Origin: JADHOX01 sp038120515
Lineage (GTDB): Bacteria > Pseudomonadota > Alphaproteobacteria > Rickettsiales > JABIRX01
Direction of reading: 5' to 3'
DNA: 64,000 bases
Assembly (NCBI GenBank): GCA_038120515.1
Contig: JAYOLW010000001.1
Coordinates: 82,784-146,783 of the forward strand
The position numbers and the translations under genes are program-made. Below the pieces are notes generated by a model. It was not told the origin of the DNA. It ran no database searches and saw nothing but the letters and a program-made list of their open reading frames with translations. Of this stretch, positions 17,414 to 27,300 are shown piece by piece; positions within the stretch are counted from its first letter, which is position 1; the number at the start of each line of letters is the position of its first letter.

Positions 17414-18796
17414 ATGAAATTTCCGGTTTTTTCTTTTGGTATAAGAACAATTATAAACTCTAAATTGAGCGGGTTTTTTGAACAAGGTCAAGCGGCAGAA
17501 ATTTTGCGCAGAAGCAGTTTGTCTCTTTCTCAACAAAAACAACTATTCGCCAATATTTATTCTTTACCATATGCGATTCATGCCATTTCTGGAGGTAAGG
17601 TTGATCCAGACATATCTAAGAAAATTGCTGACAAAGTATCGGATACAAGATTAGTTTTAAAATGCTTTCAACAATATGGTACTTTTATGCCATATGATAT
17701 TCAAAAAGCTCTTATTGACGCTTTTGCAAAATCTAATGAGTCTGAGGCCGATAAATCAAATCATGCTTTTCAATTAACTCAATTGGTTGGTACTCAAGAA
17801 TTATATCATAAATTAATTCCATATATTCAAATTGGTCAGAAACATATTGATGAGATTAGCTCTGATGAAGCAACGTATTTTATTAGTCATTATGAGGGTG
17901 TTATTTCTACTCCGGTTCAAATTGATTTGCTTCAGAAAATAAATAATTCAGAAGATTATGCTATTGCTCTTGGTTCAGGTCGTCTAAGACCAGATCTAGC
18001 TGAAAAAATTTCGCGAAGAATATTTCATGCAAATTATGTATCAATTGCACTGGCTTCTGATCCTGCTTTTTCTGATGCTGTTTGGACTAATTTAATTAGA
18101 GGTTTTAAGGTTACTAATTCTATTAAAGATAAGTTAAGTTGCGTTCAAGCTATTAAATCTAATGTCAATCTTTCTCCTGAGTTTAAAACTGCGATTTTAG
18201 AAGATTTATCTAATATTTTTAGTGCTGCGATATCTAGCTCTTCTAGTATTTTATCAGATGAAGATATTGAGTTATTAGCTAATACTTTGTTGGCAAATGA
18301 AGAGTTGCCATTAGCAACAAGGAATCTTGTTCTTGAGTATAAAGATAATATCGCATTAGCATCTCAAATGAATGGTGTGGTTTTAAATATGGATCCAGTT
18401 GGTGTTTTCGGTGCTGCTGTTAATCAAAGGGTTGTTCAAAATTTGGCTAATGACAATCTAGTTGGGCTTCGTGCTAATATTACTTTAAATGAGAGGCCTA
18501 AATCTATTGATGATCTGCTTAAGTCTTTTGCAAGAAACGAAGTCTCATCAGAGAATTTTTTAAGCTATGGTATTCAAATGTTGTCTGAAACTTTGGAAAC
18601 ATTAAAAGGTAATGCTAATTCTATTCATTTTCATTTTTCAACCTTAGTTTCGCTTGCTAAAGCTTTGGGAGAAAATCTTGAGGATAAAAGAGATCTGTTA
18701 AATATTTTGCATGATAGTCAAGTAGGTAGATTAATTGCACGACAGGTTGAAACTAGCGTTTTTGAATTAATTCCTCTTGAAGGTTTTAGTCGTTAA
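17414..18796 (+). CDS. Hypothetical helical-repeat protein, tandem paralogue B
   Basis: About 460 residues. The ATG at 17414 is chosen because AAAGGTG, just upstream, makes a good ribosome site; a GTG at 17405 is the alternative. The protein is built of amphipathic helices in units of about 30-40 residues with recurring D-x-A-x-x-L-x-x-G patterns, such as INNSEDYAIALGSGRLRPDL. It shares the ISGG-V-D-K segment and the general design with the upstream gene. No signal peptide, membrane helix or catalytic motif is visible. It is followed by two pseudopilin genes on the same strand. Confidence 0.7.
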   Translation: MKFPVFSFGIRTIINSKLSGFFEQGQAAEILRRSSLSLSQQKQLFANIYSLPYAIHAISGGKVDPDISKKIADKVSDTRLVLKCFQQYGTFMPYDIQKALIDAFAKSNESEADKSNHAFQLTQLVGTQELYHKLIPYIQIGQKHIDEISSDEATYFISHYEGVISTPVQIDLLQKINNSEDYAIALGSGRLRPDLAEKISRRIFHANYVSIALASDPAFSDAVWTNLIRGFKVTNSIKDKLSCVQAIKSNVNLSPEFKTAILEDLSNIFSAAISSSSSILSDEDIELLANTLLANEELPLATRNLVLEYKDNIALASQMNGVVLNMDPVGVFGAAVNQRVVQNLANDNLVGLRANITLNERPKSIDDLLKSFARNEVSSENFLSYGIQMLSETLETLKGNANSIHFHFSTLVSLAKALGENLEDKRDLLNILHDSQVGRLIARQVETSVFELIPLEGFSR

Positions 18797-18851
18797 TAAA
18801 TAAACTTCATTTTTGAAATAAATCTAATATTTGTTAAGCTTTTAATGTTGT

Positions 18852-19583
18852 ATGCACAATTATAGAAAAGCTTTTACTATTATTGAAATGATTATTGTGG
18901 TTGGTATAATCGCATTATTATTGTCAGCAGTTTTATATTCGAAAAATTTGTATCAAAATAATAGAGTCTTGCTGATTGTTGGTGAGTATCAAAAATACAA
19001 AGCAGCATTTCATGATTTTTACAAGATCTATAATGCTTTACCTGGTGATATCGATAACGCTTATGATTTTTTTGGTTCTGATTGTGGTCTAGATACAGAT
19101 ATATCGCTTTCTGGATGTAATGGTGATGGTAATGGTATAATTGAAAATTATGATGAAGCATTTATGGCGAATTTGCATTTATCTCTAGCAGCTTTAATTG
19201 ACGGAGAATATACGGGAAAATCTAGTTCTGGTTCTTACCAAGATCATTTTGTTAAATCTAGTTATGAATCTGGTTTTTATGCGCCAATTATTTCAAGTTC
19301 AATAAGTGATGCTGAATATCGAGGCCGTTTTGACAAATTTCATTATACAGTGTTTGGAAAAATTGATAGTGATCAAATGCCATATGATCCAATTTTAACG
19401 TCTGAGCAAGCAAAAAGGCTTGATAGTAAAATTGATGATGGAGTGATGTGGAATGGTGTTGTCCAAATTAGATATTTTAACGCAAGTAGTTGTAATGGTA
19501 GTGATTTAGTTTTGGTTGGAAATTATGATTTAGCTAATACTAATATTATTTGTAATTTGTTATTTTATCTCGATATTAATTAA
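18852..19583 (+). CDS. Pseudopilin-like secreted protein
   Basis: A 243-residue protein with the shortest form of prepilin signal: leader MHNYRKA, then FTIIEMIIVVGIIALLLSAV with Glu at mature position 5 and Ala before the cut. Family marks are LPGDIDNA (63-70), a calcium-loop-like NGDGNGIIE (90-98) and LDSKIDDG near residue 195. Four cysteines in the globular part (two in the DCGLD...SGC loop, two near the end) could form disulphides in the periplasm. It is followed 17 bp later by a second pseudopilin, so the two are likely cotranscribed and may pair in one pseudopilus. Confidence 0.85.
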   Translation: MHNYRKAFTIIEMIIVVGIIALLLSAVLYSKNLYQNNRVLLIVGEYQKYKAAFHDFYKIYNALPGDIDNAYDFFGSDCGLDTDISLSGCNGDGNGIIENYDEAFMANLHLSLAALIDGEYTGKSSSGSYQDHFVKSSYESGFYAPIISSSISDAEYRGRFDKFHYTVFGKIDSDQMPYDPILTSEQAKRLDSKIDDGVMWNGVVQIRYFNASSCNGSDLVLVGNYDLANTNIICNLLFYLDIN

Positions 19584-19600
19584 AAAAATAAAATTGTTTT

Positions 19601-20254
19601 ATGAGAAAAGCATTTTCATTACTTGAATTGTCCATTGCAGTTGGAGTTATTAGCATTCTTCTAAGTATGGTTATCATTTCAAGAGAATTTATCACTAATG
19701 CTAGACTTAAAAAACTAATGTATGAAATTCATGATGTTGAAACGGCTATTAAGAGTTTTTACAATATCTATAATGGTTTGCCTGGTGACCTTGACAATGC
19801 CACCTCATTTTTTGATGATGTCGTGAATGGTGATGGTGATGATAAAGTTGAAATGACGGATGAAGTTTATAATGCTATGATGCATCTTGGTGCTGCTGAT
19901 TTGATAATTGGTGATTATCAAGCAAATGAAGCTGATTATGCCTATCATGCTAAAGCTAAATCAGGAACTGTTATGAGACTTATTTATACGAGTAATTTAG
20001 AGGGGTTTTATATATCAAATGCTAATGTATTGCAATTAGGACAGGCGGATAATGCTGATAATGCTATTTTTACTCCTGAGGAAGCTGAATATCTAGATTA
20101 TAAATTCGATGATTCTAGACCAAAGCTCGGAAGAGTTACTTATAGGAATTATGGAACTTCTACAGAACTCGCCTGTACGAATGAAACTGATTCTTATTAT
20201 GTGGCCAGTAAAGAAGTTGGTTGTAATTTAGTATTTACGATAGATTTTCTTTAA
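19601..20254 (+). CDS. Pseudopilin-like secreted protein
   Basis: A 217-residue protein. The leader is only four residues, MRKA, before FSLLELSIAVGVISILLSMV with Glu at mature position 5. Marks shared with the other three are LPGDLDNA (60-67), the acidic loop NGDGDDKVE (76-84), MHLGAADLI, and LDYKFDDS. It is second of a two-gene pair. Its end overlaps the convergent pyrD stop by 4 bp. It could be a minor pseudopilin; there is no sign of a major pilin with a typical C-terminal disulphide loop in the window. Confidence 0.85.
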   Translation: MRKAFSLLELSIAVGVISILLSMVIISREFITNARLKKLMYEIHDVETAIKSFYNIYNGLPGDLDNATSFFDDVVNGDGDDKVEMTDEVYNAMMHLGAADLIIGDYQANEADYAYHAKAKSGTVMRLIYTSNLEGFYISNANVLQLGQADNADNAIFTPEEAEYLDYKFDDSRPKLGRVTYRNYGTSTELACTNETDSYYVASKEVGCNLVFTIDFL

Positions 20255-21327
20255 CTATTTATTCCAGCACCTATTGCTTCACTAATATTTTTAAAACCAT
20301 TCATTTTTAGTTTTTCAGCAAGATCGATATTGATTTTTTGCGCTAAACCAAAGCCTTGATATACTAGGCTGCTATAGATTTGAATTAGGCTTGCACCGTT
20401 TAAAATTCTATAATAGGCATCATCAGCTGATTCAATGCCTCCAACGCCAATTATTTTAATTTTACCATTTGTAGCTTTGTAAACATCAGCAAGAATCTTG
20501 TTTGCTAACGTTTTAAGCGGAGCACCACTTAAACCGCCAGTTTCATGTTTATGTTTGCTTATTAAGGAATCAGGTCTTGTGATTGTGGTGTTGCTAATTA
20601 TTAACCCATCAATATTATGCTTTAAGCTAATATCGCAAATATCTTGAAGTGATTCTTCTGTTTGGTCTGGGGCAATTTTATATAAAATTGGAGTTCTGGT
20701 ATCGTGTTTTTTTTCGAGCTCAAGAGCTAAATTATTGATATTACTGATAAGATTTTCGAGGTTATGGCTTGATTGAATGTCGCGAAGGTTTGGTGTGTTA
20801 GGCGATGATATGTTAATAGTTAAGTAATGAGCTTTGTTGTAAAATTGTTCAAGTAAGGTTAGATAATCAGCTAGGAAATCCTCTTGTAGTTTGTTTTTGC
20901 CAATATTAACTCCAATAGGGTAGCCAGATGGTAAGCTAGATTTACCATTCTCAAGATTTTTGGTAAATTGCTCCATGCCGACATTGTTAAAGCCAAATCT
21001 ATTGATTACCGCTCTATCTTCAGTCAATCGAAATAATCTAGGCTTATCATTACCAGATTGGGCTTTTGGTGTCACTGTTCCGCATTCAACAAAACCAAAA
21101 TTGTAGTTATATAGTTTTGAAAAAACTTCAGCATTTTTATCGTAACCAGCAGCCAATCCAACAGGGTTTGTAAAATATAGACCAAAAAGATGATTTACTA
21201 GTATCTTCTCCGCAAAATCTGGCCTTTGTGTTTTAGCTAAAGTTTTTAAGAATAAAATACTAATATCATGGGCTTTTTCGGCCGGCAACATGAATAAAAA
21301 TGGCCTTAAAATTTTATAGAAATTCAT
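20251..21327 (-). CDS. pyrD: Dihydroorotate dehydrogenase (quinone), class 2
   Basis: Oxidises dihydroorotate to orotate with FMN and passes electrons to quinone at the inner membrane. The 358-residue protein has the N-terminal membrane-associating extension of class 2 enzymes (YKILRPFLFMLPAEKAHD). GLAAGYDKNAE, the NISSPNTPNLR segment with the class 2 catalytic serine, and GGLSGAPL and IGVGGI near the phosphate site follow. Together with pyrB in this window it shows de novo pyrimidine synthesis. It is separated from the plus-strand TPR gene by a 145-bp AT-rich divergent region. Confidence 0.95.
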   Translation of the reverse strand: MNFYKILRPFLFMLPAEKAHDISILFLKTLAKTQRPDFAEKILVNHLFGLYFTNPVGLAAGYDKNAEVFSKLYNYNFGFVECGTVTPKAQSGNDKPRLFRLTEDRAVINRFGFNNVGMEQFTKNLENGKSSLPSGYPIGVNIGKNKLQEDFLADYLTLLEQFYNKAHYLTINISSPNTPNLRDIQSSHNLENLISNINNLALELEKKHDTRTPILYKIAPDQTEESLQDICDISLKHNIDGLIISNTTITRPDSLISKHKHETGGLSGAPLKTLANKILADVYKATNGKIKIIGVGGIESADDAYYRILNGASLIQIYSSLVYQGFGLAQKINIDLAEKLKMNGFKNISEAIGAGINS

Positions 21328-21472
21328 GATTTAATTTACGTTGATCTTTTATTTAAAAAATATAATAAAAAATTAGTGTTAATTGAAAAATTATGCTAAT
21401 TTAAAGTTTATATTGTTATATCATTAATTAAATAAATCCAATATAAATACTTTTTAGTCTTTTAACTTTTAT

Positions 21473-22348
21473 ATGAGATATATTTTAAAAAACAAAATTC
21501 GCAACTTAACCATTTCGCTGTTCTTATTGTCTAACCCCTTGTTTGCTAAGGATCTTGTTGAGTTTTCGGTTTTTGAAAAAGTTTATCTTAATGAAAAACG
21601 TGAGGCTATACAAGCCCAAAAAACTAAAAATTATGAGTTAAATCGTTTTAATTATAAACGTACTGAGATTGAGCCAAAGAAATCTCAAAAAGAAGAATCT
21701 AAAAATTATAATTTCGAAATATCGGTTTCATCTAATAGTGAAGCTGAGATTAATAGATATAATCTTACTAATCAGGCATATACTTATCTTATTGATGGTG
21801 ATTATGAGTCAGCAATTTTCTTTTATCAGAAATGTTTAGATGTTTTTGGTTCTGATCTTGATGTGTTAACAGCAATGGGTTCTGCCTATCAAAGGTTAGG
21901 AGATCTAGAAACTTCAAAAAAATATTACAGTGATGTTCTTAATATAGATCCTGCAAACGAGACAGCCTTAAATAATTACATTGTCTTGATTGGTGAAGAT
22001 CATCCAGATGAAGGAATCGATACATTAAGGAAAATTAATGAATTACATAATAACAAAATAATTTCAGCACAATTAGGCTATTTATACGCTCTTAAACAAG
22101 ACTATTTTAAAGCAAAAGATGCTTTTGAGGAGGCATTTAAAGCTGATAATAATGATGTGAAACTTTCATATAACCTTGCTCTTAGCTATGATCTTACTGG
22201 CAATACCAGAAGTGCATATCTTTTATATCAACAGATTTTATATAATTCTAAATATAGAAACCATCAATTTATGATTCCAAGAGATTCTGTTCAAAAACGA
22301 TATAAAGTCTTAGAGCAATTGATGCAAGATAGTAATGAGGTAATATAA
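21473..22348 (+). CDS. Secreted TPR protein preceding pilT
   Basis: A 291-residue protein with an N-terminal signal peptide (basic start, then NLTISLFLLSNPLFA and a likely cut after residue 25). A charged linker leads into at least four tetratricopeptide repeats (about residues 97-270), such as AYTYLIDGDYESAIFFYQKC and LGYLYALKQDYFKAKDAFEE. It is probably periplasmic or outer-membrane associated. It ends directly before the pilT ATG with no gap, so both are one transcript. By context it could play a role like PilF/PilW pilotins, which are TPR proteins, but no lipobox cysteine is seen, so that is only a suggestion. Confidence 0.75.
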   Translation: MRYILKNKIRNLTISLFLLSNPLFAKDLVEFSVFEKVYLNEKREAIQAQKTKNYELNRFNYKRTEIEPKKSQKEESKNYNFEISVSSNSEAEINRYNLTNQAYTYLIDGDYESAIFFYQKCLDVFGSDLDVLTAMGSAYQRLGDLETSKKYYSDVLNIDPANETALNNYIVLIGEDHPDEGIDTLRKINELHNNKIISAQLGYLYALKQDYFKAKDAFEEAFKADNNDVKLSYNLALSYDLTGNTRSAYLLYQQILYNSKYRNHQFMIPRDSVQKRYKVLEQLMQDSNEVI

Positions 22349-23398
22349 ATGGAAAATCATCAGGAGGTTCTTAATAAAATTCTTTCATGTGCGAAAAAAG
22401 ATGGTGTTTCAGATATTCATATCACACCCAATCAGCCTGTTAGAGTTCGTTTAAATGGTGAATTAGTAGCTGTCGGTTCATCAATTTTATCAGTTGAAGA
22501 TCTTGAAAAAATTATTGCTCTTACAATGCCAACTAATGCAGATTTTGATTTTTTTAAACAACATTGGGAGTTTGATTATTCATACAGCTTTGGAGATTAT
22601 TGCCGTTTTCGAGTAAACGCATTTTGTAATATTTCAGGATCTTGTGCGGTTTTTAGGAAAATACCTGCCAAAATACCAGAATTATCAACTTTAAATGCTC
22701 CAGAGATTGTTAATGATCTTGTGAATTTGGCTCAAGGTCTTGTTTTGGTTACTGGTCCAACTGGATCGGGAAAATCAACTACTCTTGCGGCAATGATTAA
22801 CAGAATTAACCAAAATAAAAAAAAGCATATTTTAACAATCGAGGATCCAGTTGAATTTGTGTATAAATCAGATCAAAGTCTAATTAATCAGAGGCAAATT
22901 GATCATTCAACTAAGTCATTCCCAAATGCTCTTAAAGCAGCTCTGCGTGAGGATCCTGATATAATACTGGTTGGAGAGATGCGTGATCCAGAAACGATTC
23001 AGTTGGCTTTGACAGCTGCTGAAACTGGGCATTTAGTGTTTTCAACGCTTCATACTAATAATGCTTATGAATCTATAAATCGAATTTTAGATGTGTTTCC
23101 TGCGGAAAGTAAAGGTTTAGCTACATCATTGCTATCAACTGGATTATCTGCTGTAATCTCGCAAAGATTAGTACCGCTTAAAGATGGTAATGGTAGACAT
23201 CCCATTCATGAAGTTTTGATTGCAACTAATGCCGTTAGAAATTTAATCAGAGAAGGTAACATTCCGCAAATTTACTCAATGATTCAAGTTGGTAGAAATA
23301 AAGGAATGCAAACTATGTATGAAAGTGCAGAAAATGCAGTAGCAAAAGGTATTATCTCTGATGAAATCTTATCAATACTAAAACCGGCTAAAGATTAA
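22349..23398 (+). CDS. pilT: Type IV pilus retraction ATPase PilT
   Basis: A hexameric cytoplasmic ATPase that powers pilus retraction. At 349 residues it has the N-terminal PAS-like domain (DIHITPNQPVRVRLNGE), Walker A GPTGSGKST (136-144), the Asp box IEDPVEFV, and Walker B ILVGEMRDPETI with HTNNA. PilT rather than PilB or GspE is indicated by the single short N-terminal domain, the lack of the zinc tetracysteine motif and the C-terminal AVRNLIREGNIPQI stretch, the PilT-type AIRNLIRE motif. PilB, PilC, PilQ and the prepilin peptidase are not in the window. Confidence 0.92.
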   Translation: MENHQEVLNKILSCAKKDGVSDIHITPNQPVRVRLNGELVAVGSSILSVEDLEKIIALTMPTNADFDFFKQHWEFDYSYSFGDYCRFRVNAFCNISGSCAVFRKIPAKIPELSTLNAPEIVNDLVNLAQGLVLVTGPTGSGKSTTLAAMINRINQNKKKHILTIEDPVEFVYKSDQSLINQRQIDHSTKSFPNALKAALREDPDIILVGEMRDPETIQLALTAAETGHLVFSTLHTNNAYESINRILDVFPAESKGLATSLLSTGLSAVISQRLVPLKDGNGRHPIHEVLIATNAVRNLIREGNIPQIYSMIQVGRNKGMQTMYESAENAVAKGIISDEILSILKPAKD

Positions 23399-23402
23399 TA
23401 TT

Positions 23403-24293
23403 ATGCCTCATAACCTTATTTCCATTGATGATCTTAGTCTTTCTGAATGTCTAAGTATTTTTAAATATGCAGAAGAGTTTAAAAAGAGCGCAAACTCGCA
23501 GGAATTACAAAATAAGAAATTAATTAATTTGTTTTTTGAGAATTCTACAAGAACTAGATCTTCTTTTGAAATTGCTGCAAAAAATATGGGAGCTGAAGTT
23601 ATCAATATTGATGTTTCTACATCGGCTGTAAAAAAAGGTGAAAGTGAAATTGATACAATAAAAACCTTAACTGCAATGCATCCGGATTTTATTACAATTA
23701 GACATTCAGTAGCGGGTTTTGTTGAAAGGCTTGCAAAATATACAGATGCACATGTTGTTAATTCTGGCGATGGTGCAAGGGAGCATCCAACTCAGGCTTT
23801 GCTTGATTGTTTTACAATTCTTCAGGAGAAGCACAGAATTGATGGATTAAAAATAGGTATATGTGGTGATATTATAAATTCAAGAGTTGCAAGATCTAAT
23901 ATAAAGCTTTTAATAAAAATGGGAGCTGAGATATATCTAATTGCACCTCATAGCTTGATGCCTAATAAATTAAGGATTGATAATTTGCATTTTTGTTATG
24001 ATTTGAAATCAGTAATAGGAAGCCTAGATGTTTTAATGACATTAAGAATCCAAAAAGAAAGGATGAAGAATGCTGTAATTACTTCAGAAGAAGAGTATGG
24101 TAGATTCTTTGGTTTAAATAAGGATAATTTAAAAAATGCCAAAACTGATCTTATAATCCTTCATCCTGGTCCAATTAATCGTGGAGTAGAAATTAGCGAT
24201 GAAGTCGCAGATAGTATTGCTTCTATGATTTTAAAACAAGTCGCAAATGGTATTGTTATTAGACAATCAGTTCTTAAGTTTTTAAATAATTGA
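23403..24293 (+). CDS. pyrB: Aspartate carbamoyltransferase catalytic subunit
   Basis: Condenses carbamoyl phosphate and aspartate, the first committed step of pyrimidine synthesis. The 296-residue protein has the carbamoyl phosphate motif STRTR (48-52), the HPTQALLD segment after GDGAREHP, and a C-terminal HPGPINRGVEI loop. There is no pyrI regulatory subunit next to it, as expected for many alphaproteobacteria. It begins 4 bp after pilT, likely in one transcript. Confidence 0.95.
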   Translation: MPHNLISIDDLSLSECLSIFKYAEEFKKSANSQELQNKKLINLFFENSTRTRSSFEIAAKNMGAEVINIDVSTSAVKKGESEIDTIKTLTAMHPDFITIRHSVAGFVERLAKYTDAHVVNSGDGAREHPTQALLDCFTILQEKHRIDGLKIGICGDIINSRVARSNIKLLIKMGAEIYLIAPHSLMPNKLRIDNLHFCYDLKSVIGSLDVLMTLRIQKERMKNAVITSEEEYGRFFGLNKDNLKNAKTDLIILHPGPINRGVEISDEVADSIASMILKQVANGIVIRQSVLKFLNN

Positions 24294-24369
24294 TATTTCA
24301 GGATAGAAAATTTCTGGTGTTTTTTATTTATCACTTTATTTTAAATTTCTCAAAAGTTTTTAAAGTGAT

Positions 24370-27300
24370 ATGAGAGCTGCTCCTAAATTTTCAAAAAAAG
24401 TTTATGAGATTTTTACTGAAAAAGAAATCGCAAATTATTTAAGTTTGATTTCATTAAGATCTGATGAGCGTGAACAAAGAATTTCTATTAATTATATTAA
24501 TGTATTAATTGAAAATTGGTCTGATCCAGACGTACAAGAATTAAAGGATTTCATTGAAAATTTTTTATATGTAAATTCTACATATAACACTGGGCAATAT
24601 AAAGTCTTAGGTATTGATAGATCTAATCAAGATCATTTAGATCGAGCATATGAGAGTTTAAATTCTTCAACTAGTGAAGATGTTTTGTTAACTAGTCATG
24701 GAGATGATTCTGGTATGGAATCTGTATTAAGTGATGATGTTAAAATTTGCTCTGTCGATTCAAAAATATGTGAAGAATCCACCAAATCTTTAACAAAAGC
24801 TCAAAAAAAACGTTTAAAGAAAAAAAAAGCACAATCTTCTAGATTAGAAGGATTGGATGCTAGGTTATGTGAGCAAGAGAAAGCAAGTTTCATTGGAGGG
24901 TTAAATGATATAGATTTTGGTGACAGTGAGGATGTTATTCAATTAAAGGCGTCATATATCGATTTAATTCTTACATATTTTAATATTACTTCTAGTTCTG
25001 CTGTAAAATTAAATCCGAAATTTACTATGATACCTTTTGCTGTTAGAATTCAAATTATTGAAAAACTTACGGATTCGAAATTACTTAATTTAGAACCAAA
25101 AGCAATCGGAGCTTTATTGTTTGGACTAGTTCCAGAAATTTTAATAAAGGAGAAGCAAAAATTGACTGAGGTTATGAGTTCAAGTTTTGTTAATTATACT
25201 AAATCGGTTGATCAGTATTTAATTTATCAGTTAAATTTGTTAATAAGCAAAAATATTGTAACTAGTAAAAATTGCTTAGAATGGTTATATCATTTTCAAT
25301 TATACGTCTCTGAAATAGATAAATTCCAGATTTTTACTTCAAGTTTGTTTCAAAATAATAAGGTTAGCTTAGCTAATTGTAATTGTTGGTTAAAAGGATC
25401 TCGAGAAATTAATAAAGGAGATAGAGAAAAATTTAAGGTTCAGATTTTTCGACATGCTTACGTCCTTGGATTTATTACTCCAGCAAATGCTCATTTATGG
25501 GTAAAAAAATTAGAATTTGATGAACGTAAATTTGTTTTTGAGTTTATTAGGAATCTTTCTGAAATGGGTAGCTTTAAATTCTCTACTCTCTCAGAATATT
25601 ATGATGCTTTTACTAAAAGGCTCGATGTTACAGAATCGATAATTGCTGATATATTTATTTTTGCAATTAGAGGTGAATCCTTACCGCCCGTACATAGGAA
25701 ATGGAAAAATAATCCTGACAGAGATGAGGTTTTGTTTATTATAATGATGTTTGAGCTTCAAAAATATGCTGACAAACAACTAGAGCAAAGTATCAGAAAA
25801 ATTATTTTAGATTTTGAAGGTAATAAATATCCAAAACAATTTATTGTTTCTTCAGTTGTTCAGAAGGGTTTGACAAATAAAAATTTTGTTCGTGATATAG
25901 ATAAATCTATTTCTTTAATTGATGTTGCTCAAGAAATTTGTGATTTTCTGAGTAATTTTTCAACGGATATTTCTCAAATAACAACTCTGGAATCTTCAAT
26001 TAATGAACTTGATAAGAGAGGCTATATAAAACCAGATCTGATCAAAATTGTTGAAAGGTTTATTGAGGAGAATAAATCTTTTATAAATGCTTTTATGGCA
26101 TTTAACTGCTCAACACCTTCATATGATATTTCTGGTAATATTGCTTTTTTAAAACTTCTGTTAGAAAACAAGTCCTATTCAAATGATTTAGCTATTGGAG
26201 AATTTGTAAAATTTATTTTTGAAATTCATCGTATTTATGATTATAAATCTATATGTGAGGCTTTGAATTTAGATTCAGATTTAGAATTAAAAAAACTATT
26301 TATTTTTAATTTTATTCAACAAGGCATTTTACTTAACGAAATAACTGTTGATAATTTTAGCTATTATTTTGATATCGCAATTGAAAATTTATCAACTTTT
26401 GATCAAGTTTCGTCCTTATATGATAGAATCATAATTTCACTTATTAATACAAATGGTATTTCAGTTGCTGATCTTAAAGAGTGGTATCATTTATTAGTTA
26501 CTGAATTTAGTAAAGTAAGATTCTCTCGAGATAGTACTGGTGCAATGGATGCTTCAGATTTATTTAATCATATTGATAGTTTTGAGGCTTTTTATGAAAC
26601 TGTTATGGATAATCTATTATCCATACATAATTATACAATTTATGAAGATGCTAAGCCAGCACTTAGGCTATTGATGTTGGATTCAGATTTTATTTTCTCT
26701 GATGCTAAATATTATTTAGACAGATTATTTAAAGCTAGTTTTTATGAATCATTTTTATTTGAATCTGAAGAAACTGATCATTTGTTGGAATTGGATAAAT
26801 TTCTTAAGAGTAAATCTGCTAATGATTTATCTAGAATTGTTGAAGGTCTAAATCAAATTAGTAAAGCTGAATTTCTGTCATTAATTGAGAAAAATTTACA
26901 TTATAATTTTGCTGATAAAAAAGCCAAAAAACCTGCTGCTAAAAAGAAGTCAAAATCTACAAATACTAAGTTTGATTTTTTTGACTTATGGCACAGAAGT
27001 TTGTTTTTGATTCAAATACAACAATATTTAAGCATTTCTGATGGTCTTTCGAGAGATGATATAAATCAATTGTTCTTGAAGCAGGCTTTTATTAAAGGAT
27101 TCGTTACCTTGTTTGAGCCAAATCTTGAAAAGCTTTATCTGAGACTTGATTTTTCAAAACGCGAAATTTTTAATATGATTTCAAAAAATTTGCTTGAAGA
27201 TCCGAGCCTAACATTTTTGAGTTTTTCACAATGTCAAGATAAAATAATGGAAGGTTTGAGTTCAGAACATGATTCTGTTGCAAATGCTAATGCATTATAT

